Source: Alicyclobacillus contaminans DSM 17975
GTDB taxonomy: Bacteria; Bacillota; Bacilli; Alicyclobacillales; Alicyclobacillaceae
Assembly (NCBI RefSeq): GCF_000429525.1
Contig: NZ_AUCA01000030.1
Coordinates: 1-46,762 of the forward strand
DNA length: 46,762 bases
Direction of reading: 5' to 3'
Shown: positions 8,414 to 17,196 of the stretch, one piece after another
How positions within the stretch are numbered: the first letter of the stretch is position 1
Layout of the letters: each line of letters begins with the position of its first letter
Notes under the pieces: model-generated
Databases searched by the model: none
The model's input: the letters and a program-made list of their open reading frames with translations, nothing else
Told to the model about the DNA's origin: nothing
Program-made: the position numbers and the translations under genes

Positions 8414-9646
8414 TCAGATGAAATCACGCAGCCAATCCTTGATCCGCGCAAACATTCCACCGCCGGTCTTGACGGGTCTGGCCGCAGCCGCCGCGACCTC
8501 CATATGGCTGTTGCGCATATGCGAACGCAGAGCGTGGCCAATCATCCCTACCCCATTGACGAAGGACGGATCGCGTACGCCGAGGTAATCCGGCACCGCC
8601 ACGCGCGCCGGGGCGCGCAGTTCCTCCTGAGCCAACTCACCGGTAGCCTGCATGGCAACGCAGCCCCCGTGGAGGACGTAACCACTCGGCAGATCGTGCA
8701 AGTATCCCATTTTCTCGACTTCCTTGCGGACCAAAGAAAAGATCTCCTGCATCCGTGGTTCGATGATATTGGCCAAATCATATTGACTATACTCAGATTC
8801 TTGATTGCTGCCGATGCGCGGCACGCGGAACCGCTCCGATTCAGACGCAGCTTGAACCAACGCACAGCCGTGGCGCAGCTTGACCTGCTCCGCAGCGGCC
8901 GTGTTCGTGCGCAGACCGATGGCAATGTCGTGCGTGACATAGTCTCCGCCCATAGGGATGATGCTGGTGCCGACCAGAACGCCGTTGTCGAACACCGACA
9001 CACTGGTGGCGCCGGCACCAATGTCCACGAGAGCCACTCCGAGCTTGCGCTCGTCCTGGGACAGCGCGATGGTGCCTGCCGCCATTGGCATCAGCACGAG
9101 ATTCGCCACCTCAATGCCGGCGCGCTCGACACAGCGCACCACGTTGTGAATCGCCGTCCGGCTGCCCGTGATCAGGTGCGCATCCACCTCCAGCCGCACG
9201 CCCAGCATGCCCCGCGGATCCACAATGCCACGAAGACCGTCGACGATGAACTCCTTTGCAACCACATCGATAATTTCCCGTTCCGGCGGAAGCGCCACGA
9301 CCCGGGCCTGTTGTAATACGCGTTCGATGTCCTCGTCGCCAATTTCCCGATCCGCCGAAGACACGGCAACCACTCCGTGGCTATTCTGCAAATCAATATG
9401 ATTCCCAGAAATTCCAACATACGCGGAGGTGATGTGAATGCCGACCATTCGTTCAGCGTGGTCCACCGCTTCCCGAATGGACTGCACAGTCAAATCTATA
9501 TCCACAATGGATCCGTGGCGAATACCTTCTCCAGCTGCGGACCCAACGCCGATGACATTAATCGAGTTCCCGGCTTGTTCGCCAATGATTGCCCGTACCT
9601 TAGAAGTGCCGATGTCTAGACTAACGATGTAATCCCCTTTGGCCAA
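8414..9646 (-). CDS. ftsA: FtsA, actin-like membrane tether of the Z-ring
   Basis: A 410-residue actin-fold ATPase that links FtsZ to the membrane. The phosphate-1 motif is DIGTSKVRAIIGE from residue 11, with later ATPase motifs VDIGAGATSVSVF and VLHGGCVAM. The C-terminal amphipathic helix (MFARIKDWLRDFI) that inserts in the membrane is intact. I chose the TTG at 9646: GGGAGG lies in front of it and the family starts directly before IVSLDIGTSK. An upstream GTG at 9685 would add 13 residues. A sigma-H-like promoter lies about 50 bases upstream. Confidence 0.95.
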   Translation of the reverse strand: MAKGDYIVSLDIGTSKVRAIIGEQAGNSINVIGVGSAAGEGIRHGSIVDIDLTVQSIREAVDHAERMVGIHITSAYVGISGNHIDLQNSHGVVAVSSADREIGDEDIERVLQQARVVALPPEREIIDVVAKEFIVDGLRGIVDPRGMLGVRLEVDAHLITGSRTAIHNVVRCVERAGIEVANLVLMPMAAGTIALSQDERKLGVALVDIGAGATSVSVFDNGVLVGTSIIPMGGDYVTHDIAIGLRTNTAAAEQVKLRHGCALVQAASESERFRVPRIGSNQESEYSQYDLANIIEPRMQEIFSLVRKEVEKMGYLHDLPSGYVLHGGCVAMQATGELAQEELRAPARVAVPDYLGVRDPSFVNGVGMIGHALRSHMRNSHMEVAAAAARPVKTGGGMFARIKDWLRDFI

Positions 9647-9693
9647 CCGAGTGGCACCTCCCTGACCGCCAATTACATAACGCACTTCCTTGC

Positions 9694-9722
9694 TACTTCA
9701 ACAAGGTTCTCTACAATCCTCT
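9694..9722 (-). promoter_or_regulatory. Candidate sigma-H promoter of ftsA-ftsZ
   Basis: On the minus strand, AGAGGATTG (9714-9722) and GTTGAAGTA (9694-9702) are separated by 11 bases. Each matches the sigma-H elements RnAGGAwww and RnnGAATww at all but one position. It lies 48 bases before the chosen ftsA start, as does the sporulation-induced P2 promoter of Bacillus ftsAZ. Confidence 0.5.
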
Positions 9723-9762
9723 TTTTGTACACAAACTTTTTCAGGTAATTCGCGTCTTCGAG

Positions 9763-10140
9763 TCACGCTTTCCGCACCGGCGCCTCGTCCTTTTGTCGGC
9801 GATGCCCCATCCGCCCGAAGGCAATGCGGCGAATGACCGCGATGTTCTGAAACAGACGAACGCCAAACGCCACCACGGCCGCCAGATACAGGTCCACGCC
9901 GAGCTGCACGCCGATGTAGGCCAACAGCGCCGCCACCAACGTGTTGAAAAAGAAGCCCGTGATGAACACGGCGCCGTCGAACGTTTTTTCCAGACTGGCC
10001 CGCACCCCACCAAACACGGTATCCAAAGCCGCGAGAATGGCGATGGAGAAATAGGAAGAATACGCGACCGGAATATCCACATTCGCGGCCAGCCCAACGC
10101 CCACACCCAACAGCAGACCAATGATCGGCAACCAAATCAT
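9763..10140 (-). CDS. sbp: Small basic protein Sbp (DUF1290)
   Basis: A 125-residue membrane protein with about four hydrophobic segments and a basic tail, matching the Sbp/DUF1290 family (LPIIGLLLGVGVGL, YFSIAILAALDTVFGGVRA). The family sits just upstream of ftsA in many Gram-positives; its molecular role is unknown. The start at ATG 10140 overlaps the preceding DUF881 stop in an ATGA, and GGAGG is 10 bases upstream. Confidence 0.88.
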   Translation of the reverse strand: MIWLPIIGLLLGVGVGLAANVDIPVAYSSYFSIAILAALDTVFGGVRASLEKTFDGAVFITGFFFNTLVAALLAYIGVQLGVDLYLAAVVAFGVRLFQNIAVIRRIAFGRMGHRRQKDEAPVRKA

Positions 10141-10880
10141 CCCTGATTGACCTCCTTCGCCCAATGCCCAGGCAGCTGGCCGGTGTAGCCGGGCACGGTG
10201 ACGCCGTGCGCGCCCGGATGCGCTTGAATGATGCAGTCCTCCTGCATCAAGTTCAAATCTGTCTGTACGTTGTTGACTGTCAAAATGGCCTGCATCCGAT
10301 TGATGTCCCCCATCGCGGTGATCACGTAGGGACTCGTGACCGGGTTGGTGTTGATCTGCAGGATGTTGGTGGTCGGGTCGAGCCCGCCGACGAGCCGAAT
10401 GGAAGATGTGGTGACGAGCCGCTGCCCATTGATGCTGATGGCCTGCGCACCGTTGGCAAACAGCCAGTTCACAATCTGCCCCAACTCCTGATCCGCCGTT
10501 TGCTCAAACAATCCGGAATATTTCGGGTCGTAGGGCAAGGTCGGATCGAACTGGATTTTGATGGTGATTCCCGGTCCGCTCACGCTCGTGGTGCCCGCCG
10601 CCTCCTCCACAGCCTTGGCGTCCTGCTGCAGCGTGTGCAGCATTTCGTTGGTCTGTCCGGACGCGCTTTGGTACTGCAGCAGCAGGGCGTTCTGCTTTGC
10701 AATTTCCTGCTCCAGGGCCTGGTTTTCCGCCATTTGCTCCTGCACCTGGTCGCGCAGGTCCAAATAACTCGACAGGCTGTCCGCGGACGATTTCGGATGA
10801 GACGAGAACTGCACCGTCAGCATGAACCCAAGCAGCGTGCTCACCCCGGTCAACGACCAGATGAACGCTCGTTTCTGCAC
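10137..10880 (-). CDS. DUF881 family protein (YlxX/YlxW-like), second copy
   Basis: A 247-residue protein with one N-terminal membrane anchor, a coiled coil at about residues 40-85, and an extracytoplasmic DUF881 domain (VSGPGITIKI..., NWLFANGAQAISINGQRL, SPYVITAMGD). The family is confined to dcw clusters of Gram-positives and is thought to be tied to division. Start GTG 10880 has GGAGG 8 bases upstream. It is a diverged duplicate of the gene just upstream, as in Bacillus ylxW-ylxX. Confidence 0.85.
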   Translation of the reverse strand: MQKRAFIWSLTGVSTLLGFMLTVQFSSHPKSSADSLSSYLDLRDQVQEQMAENQALEQEIAKQNALLLQYQSASGQTNEMLHTLQQDAKAVEEAAGTTSVSGPGITIKIQFDPTLPYDPKYSGLFEQTADQELGQIVNWLFANGAQAISINGQRLVTTSSIRLVGGLDPTTNILQINTNPVTSPYVITAMGDINRMQAILTVNNVQTDLNLMQEDCIIQAHPGAHGVTVPGYTGQLPGHWAKEVNQG

Positions 10881-10912
10881 AACTTCCACCTCCGCATCAA
10901 GCGCCCGACGCC

Positions 10913-11632
10913 TCAGTTGCTGCCTGTGTCGCTGGGCAGACTCCCGGTGAACGGGGGCATTTTAATGGTCTGAACCAACTGGACATCCGACACGTTCACG
11001 CCCCGCTGGCGAAGTTGGTCAAGAATCCCGCCCTGCAGAGTGAGCCCGGACTTCAGCGCCTGCGGATCGCCAATGGCTTGAATGGTAAACGGAGCACCGA
11101 TGCTGTGGTCGTTCACCTTCACCACGGGACCTGTACAAAACACCCCTGACGTAGCCACCACCCGGTATCCGTTGATGGATACGGCTTCGGCACCCGCAGT
11201 GAACAATTCGTTGATGACACTGCGCACATCCCAGTCGTGCGTGAGATACTGCTCCGTATCCGCACCGGCCGGCGGCGTTCCATCCATCAGCGTCACCTGC
11301 ACGCCGGGGCCCTCTACCGCAGTGGTGCCCGCCAAAATCCGCTCATCCTCCAACTTGGCCCGGAGCGCACTGAGTTCTCCACTGTTGCCCGTCTGCTTTT
11401 CATACGCGGCGATTTTGGTCGTAATGCTTTGCAACTGCTGTTCCTGTTTGACGTTGGTGGCCTTCAGCGCCTGGAGTTGAACCAGCAGCTTTTTCTGTTC
11501 GGTGTCGCTTGGAGAGTATCCCAGCGCCCCGCGGCCGGCCAGTTGCTGCTTGTACTGCAGCGCCACCATGAACCCGAGTGCCGCCGCAACCACCGTCAAC
11601 GACAGCGCCAGCTTGGACCTGGTCTGCAGCAT
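10913..11632 (-). CDS. DUF881 family protein (YlxW-like), first copy
   Basis: A 239-residue protein built like its neighbour: an N-terminal membrane anchor (residues 8-24), a coiled coil to about residue 95, then the DUF881 domain (VEGPGVQVTLMDG, NELFTAGAEAVSINGYRVVATS, GAPFTIQAIGD). It starts 4 bases after the divIB stop at ATG 11632. Two adjacent copies presumably form a hetero-oligomer, but this is inference. Confidence 0.85.
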   Translation of the reverse strand: MLQTRSKLALSLTVVAAALGFMVALQYKQQLAGRGALGYSPSDTEQKKLLVQLQALKATNVKQEQQLQSITTKIAAYEKQTGNSGELSALRAKLEDERILAGTTAVEGPGVQVTLMDGTPPAGADTEQYLTHDWDVRSVINELFTAGAEAVSINGYRVVATSGVFCTGPVVKVNDHSIGAPFTIQAIGDPQALKSGLTLQGGILDQLRQRGVNVSDVQLVQTIKMPPFTGSLPSDTGSN

Positions 11633-11636
11633 CCCG

Positions 11637-12410
11637 TCATCCCTTCCCTTGTCCGGTTGTCGGAAATGGTGTATAGCGATACGGCTGGCCCAACGTCATG
11701 TCAATCATTCCCGGCGCGTACCCTTTGCTCTTGAAGTAGGACACCGCTTGATCCACGTCGCGCAATGTGTCCGCCAGGTTGCTGAGTTGGCACTGAGCTG
11801 CAAACAGATTGAGCAAATAGACGGTGGCCACCCCATCCGCGCTCAGATGAATTTCGGAAATTTCGTTCGCCTGCGCCTGCGACAGCTGGGACAATTGTTG
11901 GCACGCTGTCGCCATCGCCGGCAGCGGCACCTCCCCCGGATGGGCCGACACTGGCTCGTCCGCGGTCAACAGCGGCCATGGAAACCCATTCGTGGAAGCG
12001 GCGTCTGCGTACACTTTGCCGTCGCTCAACAACTCATAGTACTTCCCATTCACCGGCAGCACCGCGACAATCTGCTTTTCTTTGACCGTCAGCGTGACGG
12101 TGCCGCGGAGGTAATCGGTGTGGACGGTCACGGATTGAATGCGCGGCAGTGCGGCGAGGACTCGATTTGAAATGGCCGATCCGCTCACCTGCCACAGACT
12201 CATTCCCCGGTGAAGCCCGCTGGCGTTGATGACGTCGCTGGCCGTGACCGAGGTGTTGCCCCCGACAACGGTGGTGCGCACGCGCGTCAGCGGGGATTCG
12301 AGAACCATGACAACACCCAAAAACAGAAAAAAGCCGAAGACGAGGGCTCTTGTCCTCGTTTTCCCAGCCCGTTTCAGGGCGGCGCTCCTCCGCTCAGTTC
12401 CGTGGTTCAA
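11637..12410 (-). CDS. divIB: DivIB/FtsQ, septal divisome protein
   Basis: A bitopic membrane protein of about 257 residues. A basic cytoplasmic tail is followed by one membrane span (ALVFGFFLFLGVVMVL), a POTRA domain (SPLTRVRTTVVGGNTSVTASDVINASGL) and a beta domain (VHTDYLRGTVTLTVKEKQIVAVL). DivIB works with FtsL and DivIC to control septal wall synthesis. I placed the start at TTG 12410 because GGAGG lies 8 bases before it. ATG 12425 is in frame but has no ribosome site. Confidence 0.88.
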   Translation of the reverse strand: MNHGTERRSAALKRAGKTRTRALVFGFFLFLGVVMVLESPLTRVRTTVVGGNTSVTASDVINASGLHRGMSLWQVSGSAISNRVLAALPRIQSVTVHTDYLRGTVTLTVKEKQIVAVLPVNGKYYELLSDGKVYADAASTNGFPWPLLTADEPVSAHPGEVPLPAMATACQQLSQLSQAQANEISEIHLSADGVATVYLLNLFAAQCQLSNLADTLRDVDQAVSYFKSKGYAPGMIDMTLGQPYRYTPFPTTGQGKG

Positions 12411-12505
12411 TCGCTTGTCCTCCATCCGAATAAAACAAGCCTGCCGGCCGGCTGCCGACAGACGGCGGACCATGGAAAGCCGTACGGCATGCGTCCGCTG
12501 AAACG

Positions 12506-13765
12506 TTACGACATTGCGCCAGTTCTTGTGATGACCGCGCCCAAGTCTCGCAAGTAGACATCCAATTGCTGATAGCCCCGGTCAATGTGCTGAAGCCCTT
12601 CGACACGCGTCACTCCGTCTGCCATCAGCCCGGCAATCACCAGGGCCGCCCCACCCCGCAAATCGGTGGCCTCCACGGTGGCGCCGGACAACTGGGAAAC
12701 GCCGCGCACGACGGCTGTCTGCAAATCCACCGTGATGTCCGCGCCCATCCGCGTCAACTCGTTGACGTGTTTGAATCGTGCCTCGAACACGCTCTCGCGA
12801 ATGACACTCGTGCCCTCGGCCGTTGTGAACGCCGCCATGAACGGTGCCTGCAGATCCGTTGGAAAGCCGGGATACGGCGCGGTTCGCATGTCCACAGCCC
12901 GGAGTGGCTTCAAACATTCAATGGTAATTATATCACGGTCTGTATGCACCCGCACCCCGGCTTGCTTCAATTTGGCCAACAATGCCCCGAGGTGTGCGGG
13001 CTCGGCCTTGGTCAGCGTCACCTTGCCTCGCGTGGCGGCGACGGTCAACAACATGGTCCCGGCCACGATGCGATCCGGAATGATGCGATGACGGGTTCCG
13101 TGCAGATGGTGCACCCCCTGCACCCGGACCGTGTCCTCGCCGACACCTTCGATGTTGGCGCCACACGCATTGAGGAAGTTGGCCAAATCCACAATCTCCG
13201 GCTCTCTGGCCGCATTCTGGATGACGGTCTGCCCATCCGCCAGTGCCGCGGCCATGATCAGGTTTTCCGTCGCGCCAACGCTGGGAAAATCGAGAACAAT
13301 CTCCGTTCCGAACAGGCGGTTCGACGAGCAGCGAATGAACCCGTGCTTTTCTTCAATCGATGCGCCCAGCGCCCGCATGCCTCGCAGGTGAAAATCCACG
13401 GGCCGCTGTCCAATCACGCACCCCCCCGGCTTGCTGACACGGACATCGCCGAAGCGCGCCAAGAGCGGGCCCATCAAAAAAATTGAGGACCTCATGCGCC
13501 GCATCAAGTCTGCCGGCACGTTGGTGGAACGCAGGTTCCCGGCATCCACCACCACCGACGTCCCATCGCGGCGGACCGATGCACCGAGGGTTTGCAGAAT
13601 CTTCATCATGACCCGGACATCTTCCAGGTCCGGGACATTGTCAATCACGCAAGGCTCTTCCACCATCACGGTTGCGGCCAAAATTGGCAATGCCGCATTC
13701 TTCGCACCGTACACCTGGGTTTCTCCGCAAAGCGGTGATCCTCCATGAATTTCGAACGCATCCAC
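12506..13765 (-). CDS. murA: MurA, UDP-GlcNAc enolpyruvyl transferase
   Basis: A 419-residue enzyme catalysing the first committed step of peptidoglycan synthesis, transfer of enolpyruvate from PEP to UDP-GlcNAc. K22 and N23 (GAKNAALPILA) and the catalytic C116 in the loop KPGGCVIGQRPVD are present; this cysteine is the one alkylated by fosfomycin. Start GTG 13765 has GGAGG 8 bases upstream, leaving a 5-base gap after murB. In Bacillus subtilis murA is not in the dcw cluster, whereas here it lies between murB and divIB. Confidence 0.96.
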   Translation of the reverse strand: MDAFEIHGGSPLCGETQVYGAKNAALPILAATVMVEEPCVIDNVPDLEDVRVMMKILQTLGASVRRDGTSVVVDAGNLRSTNVPADLMRRMRSSIFLMGPLLARFGDVRVSKPGGCVIGQRPVDFHLRGMRALGASIEEKHGFIRCSSNRLFGTEIVLDFPSVGATENLIMAAALADGQTVIQNAAREPEIVDLANFLNACGANIEGVGEDTVRVQGVHHLHGTRHRIIPDRIVAGTMLLTVAATRGKVTLTKAEPAHLGALLAKLKQAGVRVHTDRDIITIECLKPLRAVDMRTAPYPGFPTDLQAPFMAAFTTAEGTSVIRESVFEARFKHVNELTRMGADITVDLQTAVVRGVSQLSGATVEATDLRGGAALVIAGLMADGVTRVEGLQHIDRGYQQLDVYLRDLGAVITRTGAMS

Positions 13766-13770
13766 ACCGG

Positions 13771-14694
13771 TCACCTCCCAGAGGCTGGCTCTCCCATCAG
13801 CCTCACTTCCGTCTCCAGGTGAATCCCGTATTTTTCCTGGATGGTTTCCTGGACGTGGCGCATCAGCCAAAGCACATCTTCCGCTTTCGCCGAACCGAGG
13901 TTGACAATGAAATTCGCGTGCTTTTCACTGATTTGCGCGTTGCCGCGCCGCAGCCCCTTGAGACCCGCGGACTCGATGAGAAACCCGGCGTGCGTGCCCG
14001 GCGGATTGCGAAAGACAGAACCGCAGTTGGGCCAGGATAGAGGCTGGGTTTGACTGCGCCGCTGCGACCACCCGCGGACCGTCCTCGTCATGGCTTCCAC
14101 GTCACCCGGCCGCAGGCCGAAGGCTGCCTTCAGGACCAACCGAGGATGGTCTTTGAGCACACTGTAGCGGTACGCGAAGCGCAGATCGGCGTTGCTGAGC
14201 CGCTCCATTCGCCCTTCGTCGTCCATGACGTCGGCGTACAGAAGTACGTCCTTCACCTCTCCGCCGTGGGCACCCGCGTTCATCATCACCGCGCCGCCGA
14301 CGCTGCCGGGAATGCCCGTGGCGAATTCGAGCCCGGACAATCCATGGCGAATCGCCAGATTGGCTGCCGAAACAAACGACCGGCCCGCCTCTGCGGTCAA
14401 CGTCTCGCCGTCCACATCCACCTTGGCCAAATTGTCGCCCATCTTGATGACCATGCCGCGAATCCCGCCATCCTGAACCAACAGGTTCGAGCCGCGGCCA
14501 ATCACGGTCCAAGACACTTCCAGCTCACGCGCCGCGAGCAGTGCGCCGCGCACCTCGGACACGGATTTTGGGCATACGAAAATGTCTGCCGGGCCCCCAA
14601 TCCGCCAGGTGGTGTGCCGCGACATGGGTTCATTCAATCGCACGTCCTGTACACCGAATCGTTCCAGGGCCGCGAGAACACGTTCCGAATTCAT
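13771..14694 (-). CDS. murB: MurB, UDP-N-acetylenolpyruvoylglucosamine reductase
   Basis: A 307-residue FAD enzyme that reduces the MurA product with NADPH to UDP-MurNAc. FAD-site motifs TTWRIGGPAD and GRGSNLLVQDGG are present, then GLEFATGIPGSVGGAVMMNAG. The proton-donor serine is S226 in NCGSVFRNP, and the C-terminal glutamate lies in HLETEVRLMG. Start ATG 14694 follows GGAGG. Substrate handover from MurA fits the direct adjacency of the two genes. Confidence 0.96.
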   Translation of the reverse strand: MNSERVLAALERFGVQDVRLNEPMSRHTTWRIGGPADIFVCPKSVSEVRGALLAARELEVSWTVIGRGSNLLVQDGGIRGMVIKMGDNLAKVDVDGETLTAEAGRSFVSAANLAIRHGLSGLEFATGIPGSVGGAVMMNAGAHGGEVKDVLLYADVMDDEGRMERLSNADLRFAYRYSVLKDHPRLVLKAAFGLRPGDVEAMTRTVRGWSQRRSQTQPLSWPNCGSVFRNPPGTHAGFLIESAGLKGLRRGNAQISEKHANFIVNLGSAKAEDVLWLMRHVQETIQEKYGIHLETEVRLMGEPASGR

Positions 14695-14797
14695 TGCCAA
14701 ACCTCCAACTGTGCCAACCACCCATAACTCGCCTGCGCCCAGGTCCGTATGGCATCATATGGTGCCGCCCGGGAATGGGTGATGCTCCTTCTGTATG

Positions 14798-15913
14798 TTA
14801 CCTTCGTGAATTCTGCGCCTTCGCTTCCAACACCAAGTCGCACAACGACTGAACGGCGTTTGGCGTCGCCAACGTGCGAGCCGCGCGCCGCAGCGCATCC
14901 CCGCGACCCGTTTCCAGCACTTCGTGCATCGCCTTCCAGAGCGCGTCCGGCGTCAGCTCCGCTTCCCGAATCATCATCGCCGCTCCGCGTTCCACGAGGC
15001 GCCGCGCATTTTCCTCCTGGTGATTGGCGGTCACGTACGGCGACGGAATGATGATGGAAGCCAGTCCAAGCGCGCAGATTTCGGCCAGCGTCGAACTGCC
15101 CGCCCTGCACACGAGCAGCCCGGCGTGCGGAAGCAATGCGGGCATATCGTGAATGAACGGAACCAACCGAACGTTCTCAGGCAGCCTGGCCGGCAGCATT
15201 TGCCGAACATGTTCGAAGTGCTTGTCACCCGTGACGTACAACAGTTGCCAGTCGCTTTTTTCGGAGAATCTCGGGATGAGCTGCGCAAACACATCGTTGA
15301 CGGTTTCGGCCCCTCTGCTGCCCGCGAAGCACACAATCAGCTTTTTTCCGTCCTGCAATTGGTACAGGGCGCGCGCGTGTCGCAGCGTTTTCGGATCCGC
15401 ATCCAGCACCTCGCTCGCCCGCGGGTTGCCTGTGACCACCACCTTGTTCGCCCGACGAAACCACTGGACGCTCTCTTCAAAGCACACCGCCACGCCGTAC
15501 GCCTTGCGCGCGCACAGTTGATTGGTCAGTCCGGGCCGGGCGTTCCCCTCCCAGACCACGGAAGGGATGCGGCGACTCGCCGCCGCGAAGACGACCGGCA
15601 GCGTCACGTAGCCGCCCGTACCAACCACCACGTCAGGTCGAAAATCTTTGAGTATGCGTTTCGCTTCCCGAAAACCGCGCCAAGCAGTCCAGGCTGTGCG
15701 CAGGCCGGAGATGCTCAATTCTCGCTTGAGGCCCGCCGCCGGAATGGCGACAAACGGGATCCCGGCCCGCTGGACAATCTCCCGTTCGAGCCCTCGTTCC
15801 GATCCCACGTACAACACGTCGACGGCCCCCACGGTCCGTTTCATATACTGCAACAGCGTCAGCCCGGGGTAGATGTGCCCCCCCGTCCCGCCGCCGGTCA
15901 ACAACAGACGCAT
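14798..15913 (-). CDS. murG: MurG, lipid II-forming GlcNAc transferase
   Basis: A 371-residue GT28 glycosyltransferase that adds GlcNAc to lipid I at the inner membrane face. The N-terminal glycine loop GGGTGGHIYPG (about residues 7-17), the second loop GSRGAETVND, and the donor-binding HAGLLVCRAGSSTLAEI are intact. Start ATG 15913 has GAAGGAG upstream. A stem-loop with a short T tract precedes the gene, after spoVE. Confidence 0.96.
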   Translation of the reverse strand: MRLLLTGGGTGGHIYPGLTLLQYMKRTVGAVDVLYVGSERGLEREIVQRAGIPFVAIPAAGLKRELSISGLRTAWTAWRGFREAKRILKDFRPDVVVGTGGYVTLPVVFAAASRRIPSVVWEGNARPGLTNQLCARKAYGVAVCFEESVQWFRRANKVVVTGNPRASEVLDADPKTLRHARALYQLQDGKKLIVCFAGSRGAETVNDVFAQLIPRFSEKSDWQLLYVTGDKHFEHVRQMLPARLPENVRLVPFIHDMPALLPHAGLLVCRAGSSTLAEICALGLASIIIPSPYVTANHQEENARRLVERGAAMMIREAELTPDALWKAMHEVLETGRGDALRRAARTLATPNAVQSLCDLVLEAKAQNSRR

Positions 15914-15969
15914 GTCATTCACTCCTTCAAACTCCCGCGGCGCCCAGAGCCCGCGAACCAAGGCCGTAA

Positions 15970-16003
15970 GAAAGCCCTCTGACCATCCATGATAGCAGAG
16001 GGC
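15970..16003 (-). terminator. Possible terminator or attenuator between spoVE and murG
   Basis: On the minus strand, GCCCTCTG and CAGAGGGC form a perfect 8-bp stem with a 14-base loop, followed by TTTCTTA. It lies about 40 bases after the spoVE stop and about 60 bases before the murG start, in the middle of the dcw run. No clear promoter follows it, so it may only reduce read-through. Confidence 0.5.
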
Positions 16004-16040
16004 ACGTTTGTCTCGCCACGACTCGCTGGATTGCGCCCTG

Positions 16041-17141
16041 TCAGCGCACGGCCTGGCGAGAGATATTCAAGAGGATGCCGACACCGGTCAGCATCAAGGT
16101 GAGGGACGAACCGCCAAAACTGACGAACGGCAGCGTGATTCCCGTGGCCGGAATGGAACTGGTGACCACCCCGACGTTGATCAACACCTGGACCGCAATC
16201 ATACCGGTGATGCCTGCCGCGAGCAGCGAACCAAACTCGTCCGTCGCATACATGGCCGTTCGATAACCACGCCAGACCAGCACCGCGAACAGCGCGAGCA
16301 CGGTGGCGCAGCCGAGGAATCCCAGTTCCTCGCCGAGAATCGAGTAGATGAAGTCTGTTTGCGGCTCGGGCAGGTAGAGGTATTTCTGGCGACTGTTTCC
16401 GAGCCCCAGTCCCACCAACCCGCCGGACCCAAGCGCGTACAGCGACTGAATCACCTGGTATCCCTTCCCCAGCGGATCCTGCCAGGGATCGAGAAAAGCC
16501 ACAATCCGCTTGATGCGGTATGGTGCCATCGCCACCAACGCCGCGAAGGCCAACAGACCGCCGCCCGCCAGCACGCCGATGTGGCGCACGCGGGCTCCCG
16601 CCGCAAACAGAAGAACCACCGTGGTCCCCATGATGACGACACTCTGACCGAGGTCCGGTTCCAACATGATGAGCCCAACCGCCAACAGAGAGATGAACAG
16701 CGGCGGCAAGAAACCGCGCACAAACGACTCCATTCTGTCCGCAGCGTCAGCGAGGTAGTGCGCCAGGAACAAGATGATGGCGAGCTTGGCAAACTCCGAG
16801 GGCTGAATTCCAAAACTGCCAATGCCAAGCCAAGCCTGCGAACCGCCCCGATTCACCCCGACGCCCGGAATCAGCACCACCACGAGAAACAGAAAGCTCG
16901 CAATGATGAACTTCGGCGCCAGCGGCCGCAGCCGGTGATAATCGACGTTGGCCATGGTGAACATCAATACCAGACCGAGGGCTGCCCACATCAGCTGGCG
17001 TTTGAAATAGTAGAACGGATCGTCAAACTTTTGGGCCGAGATCACCGAACTGGCGCTGTGGACCATCACCAGGCCGATGGTCAAGAGCACCAGTGTCACC
17101 GCAACAATTGTGTAGTCGAAATTCCGGTTTGCGCGCACCAC
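16041..17141 (-). CDS. spoVE: SpoVE/FtsW-type SEDS peptidoglycan glycosyltransferase
   Basis: A 366-residue polytopic SEDS protein with about ten membrane spans that polymerises lipid II together with a class B penicillin-binding protein. Family motifs include GVNRGGSQAWLGIGSFGIQPSEFAK, LEPDLGQSVVI, PEPQTDFIYSILGEELGF and the C-terminal PFVSFGGSSL. Start GTG 17141 follows AAGGAGG. By position it matches spoVE of Bacillus (spore cortex, partner SpoVD), but FtsW and SpoVE are hard to tell apart. With no other SEDS gene here, it could serve vegetative division too. Confidence 0.9.
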   Translation of the reverse strand: MVRANRNFDYTIVAVTLVLLTIGLVMVHSASSVISAQKFDDPFYYFKRQLMWAALGLVLMFTMANVDYHRLRPLAPKFIIASFLFLVVVLIPGVGVNRGGSQAWLGIGSFGIQPSEFAKLAIILFLAHYLADAADRMESFVRGFLPPLFISLLAVGLIMLEPDLGQSVVIMGTTVVLLFAAGARVRHIGVLAGGGLLAFAALVAMAPYRIKRIVAFLDPWQDPLGKGYQVIQSLYALGSGGLVGLGLGNSRQKYLYLPEPQTDFIYSILGEELGFLGCATVLALFAVLVWRGYRTAMYATDEFGSLLAAGITGMIAVQVLINVGVVTSSIPATGITLPFVSFGGSSLTLMLTGVGILLNISRQAVR

Positions 17142-17196
17142 CGCCGAGCCGCACCTCCTTCGCTATCCGGCGAAGGGTCGTCCCACATCGCCGACG

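Noticed and set aside
7049-9316. A 755-codon open frame on the plus strand, antisense to ftsZ and ftsA
   Set aside because: It mirrors the codon structure of two certain genes on the other strand, starts inside the spoIIGA promoter, and its protein is His/Arg-rich without domain features. Similar long shadows occur opposite bshC, yngH and nifZ-thiI.
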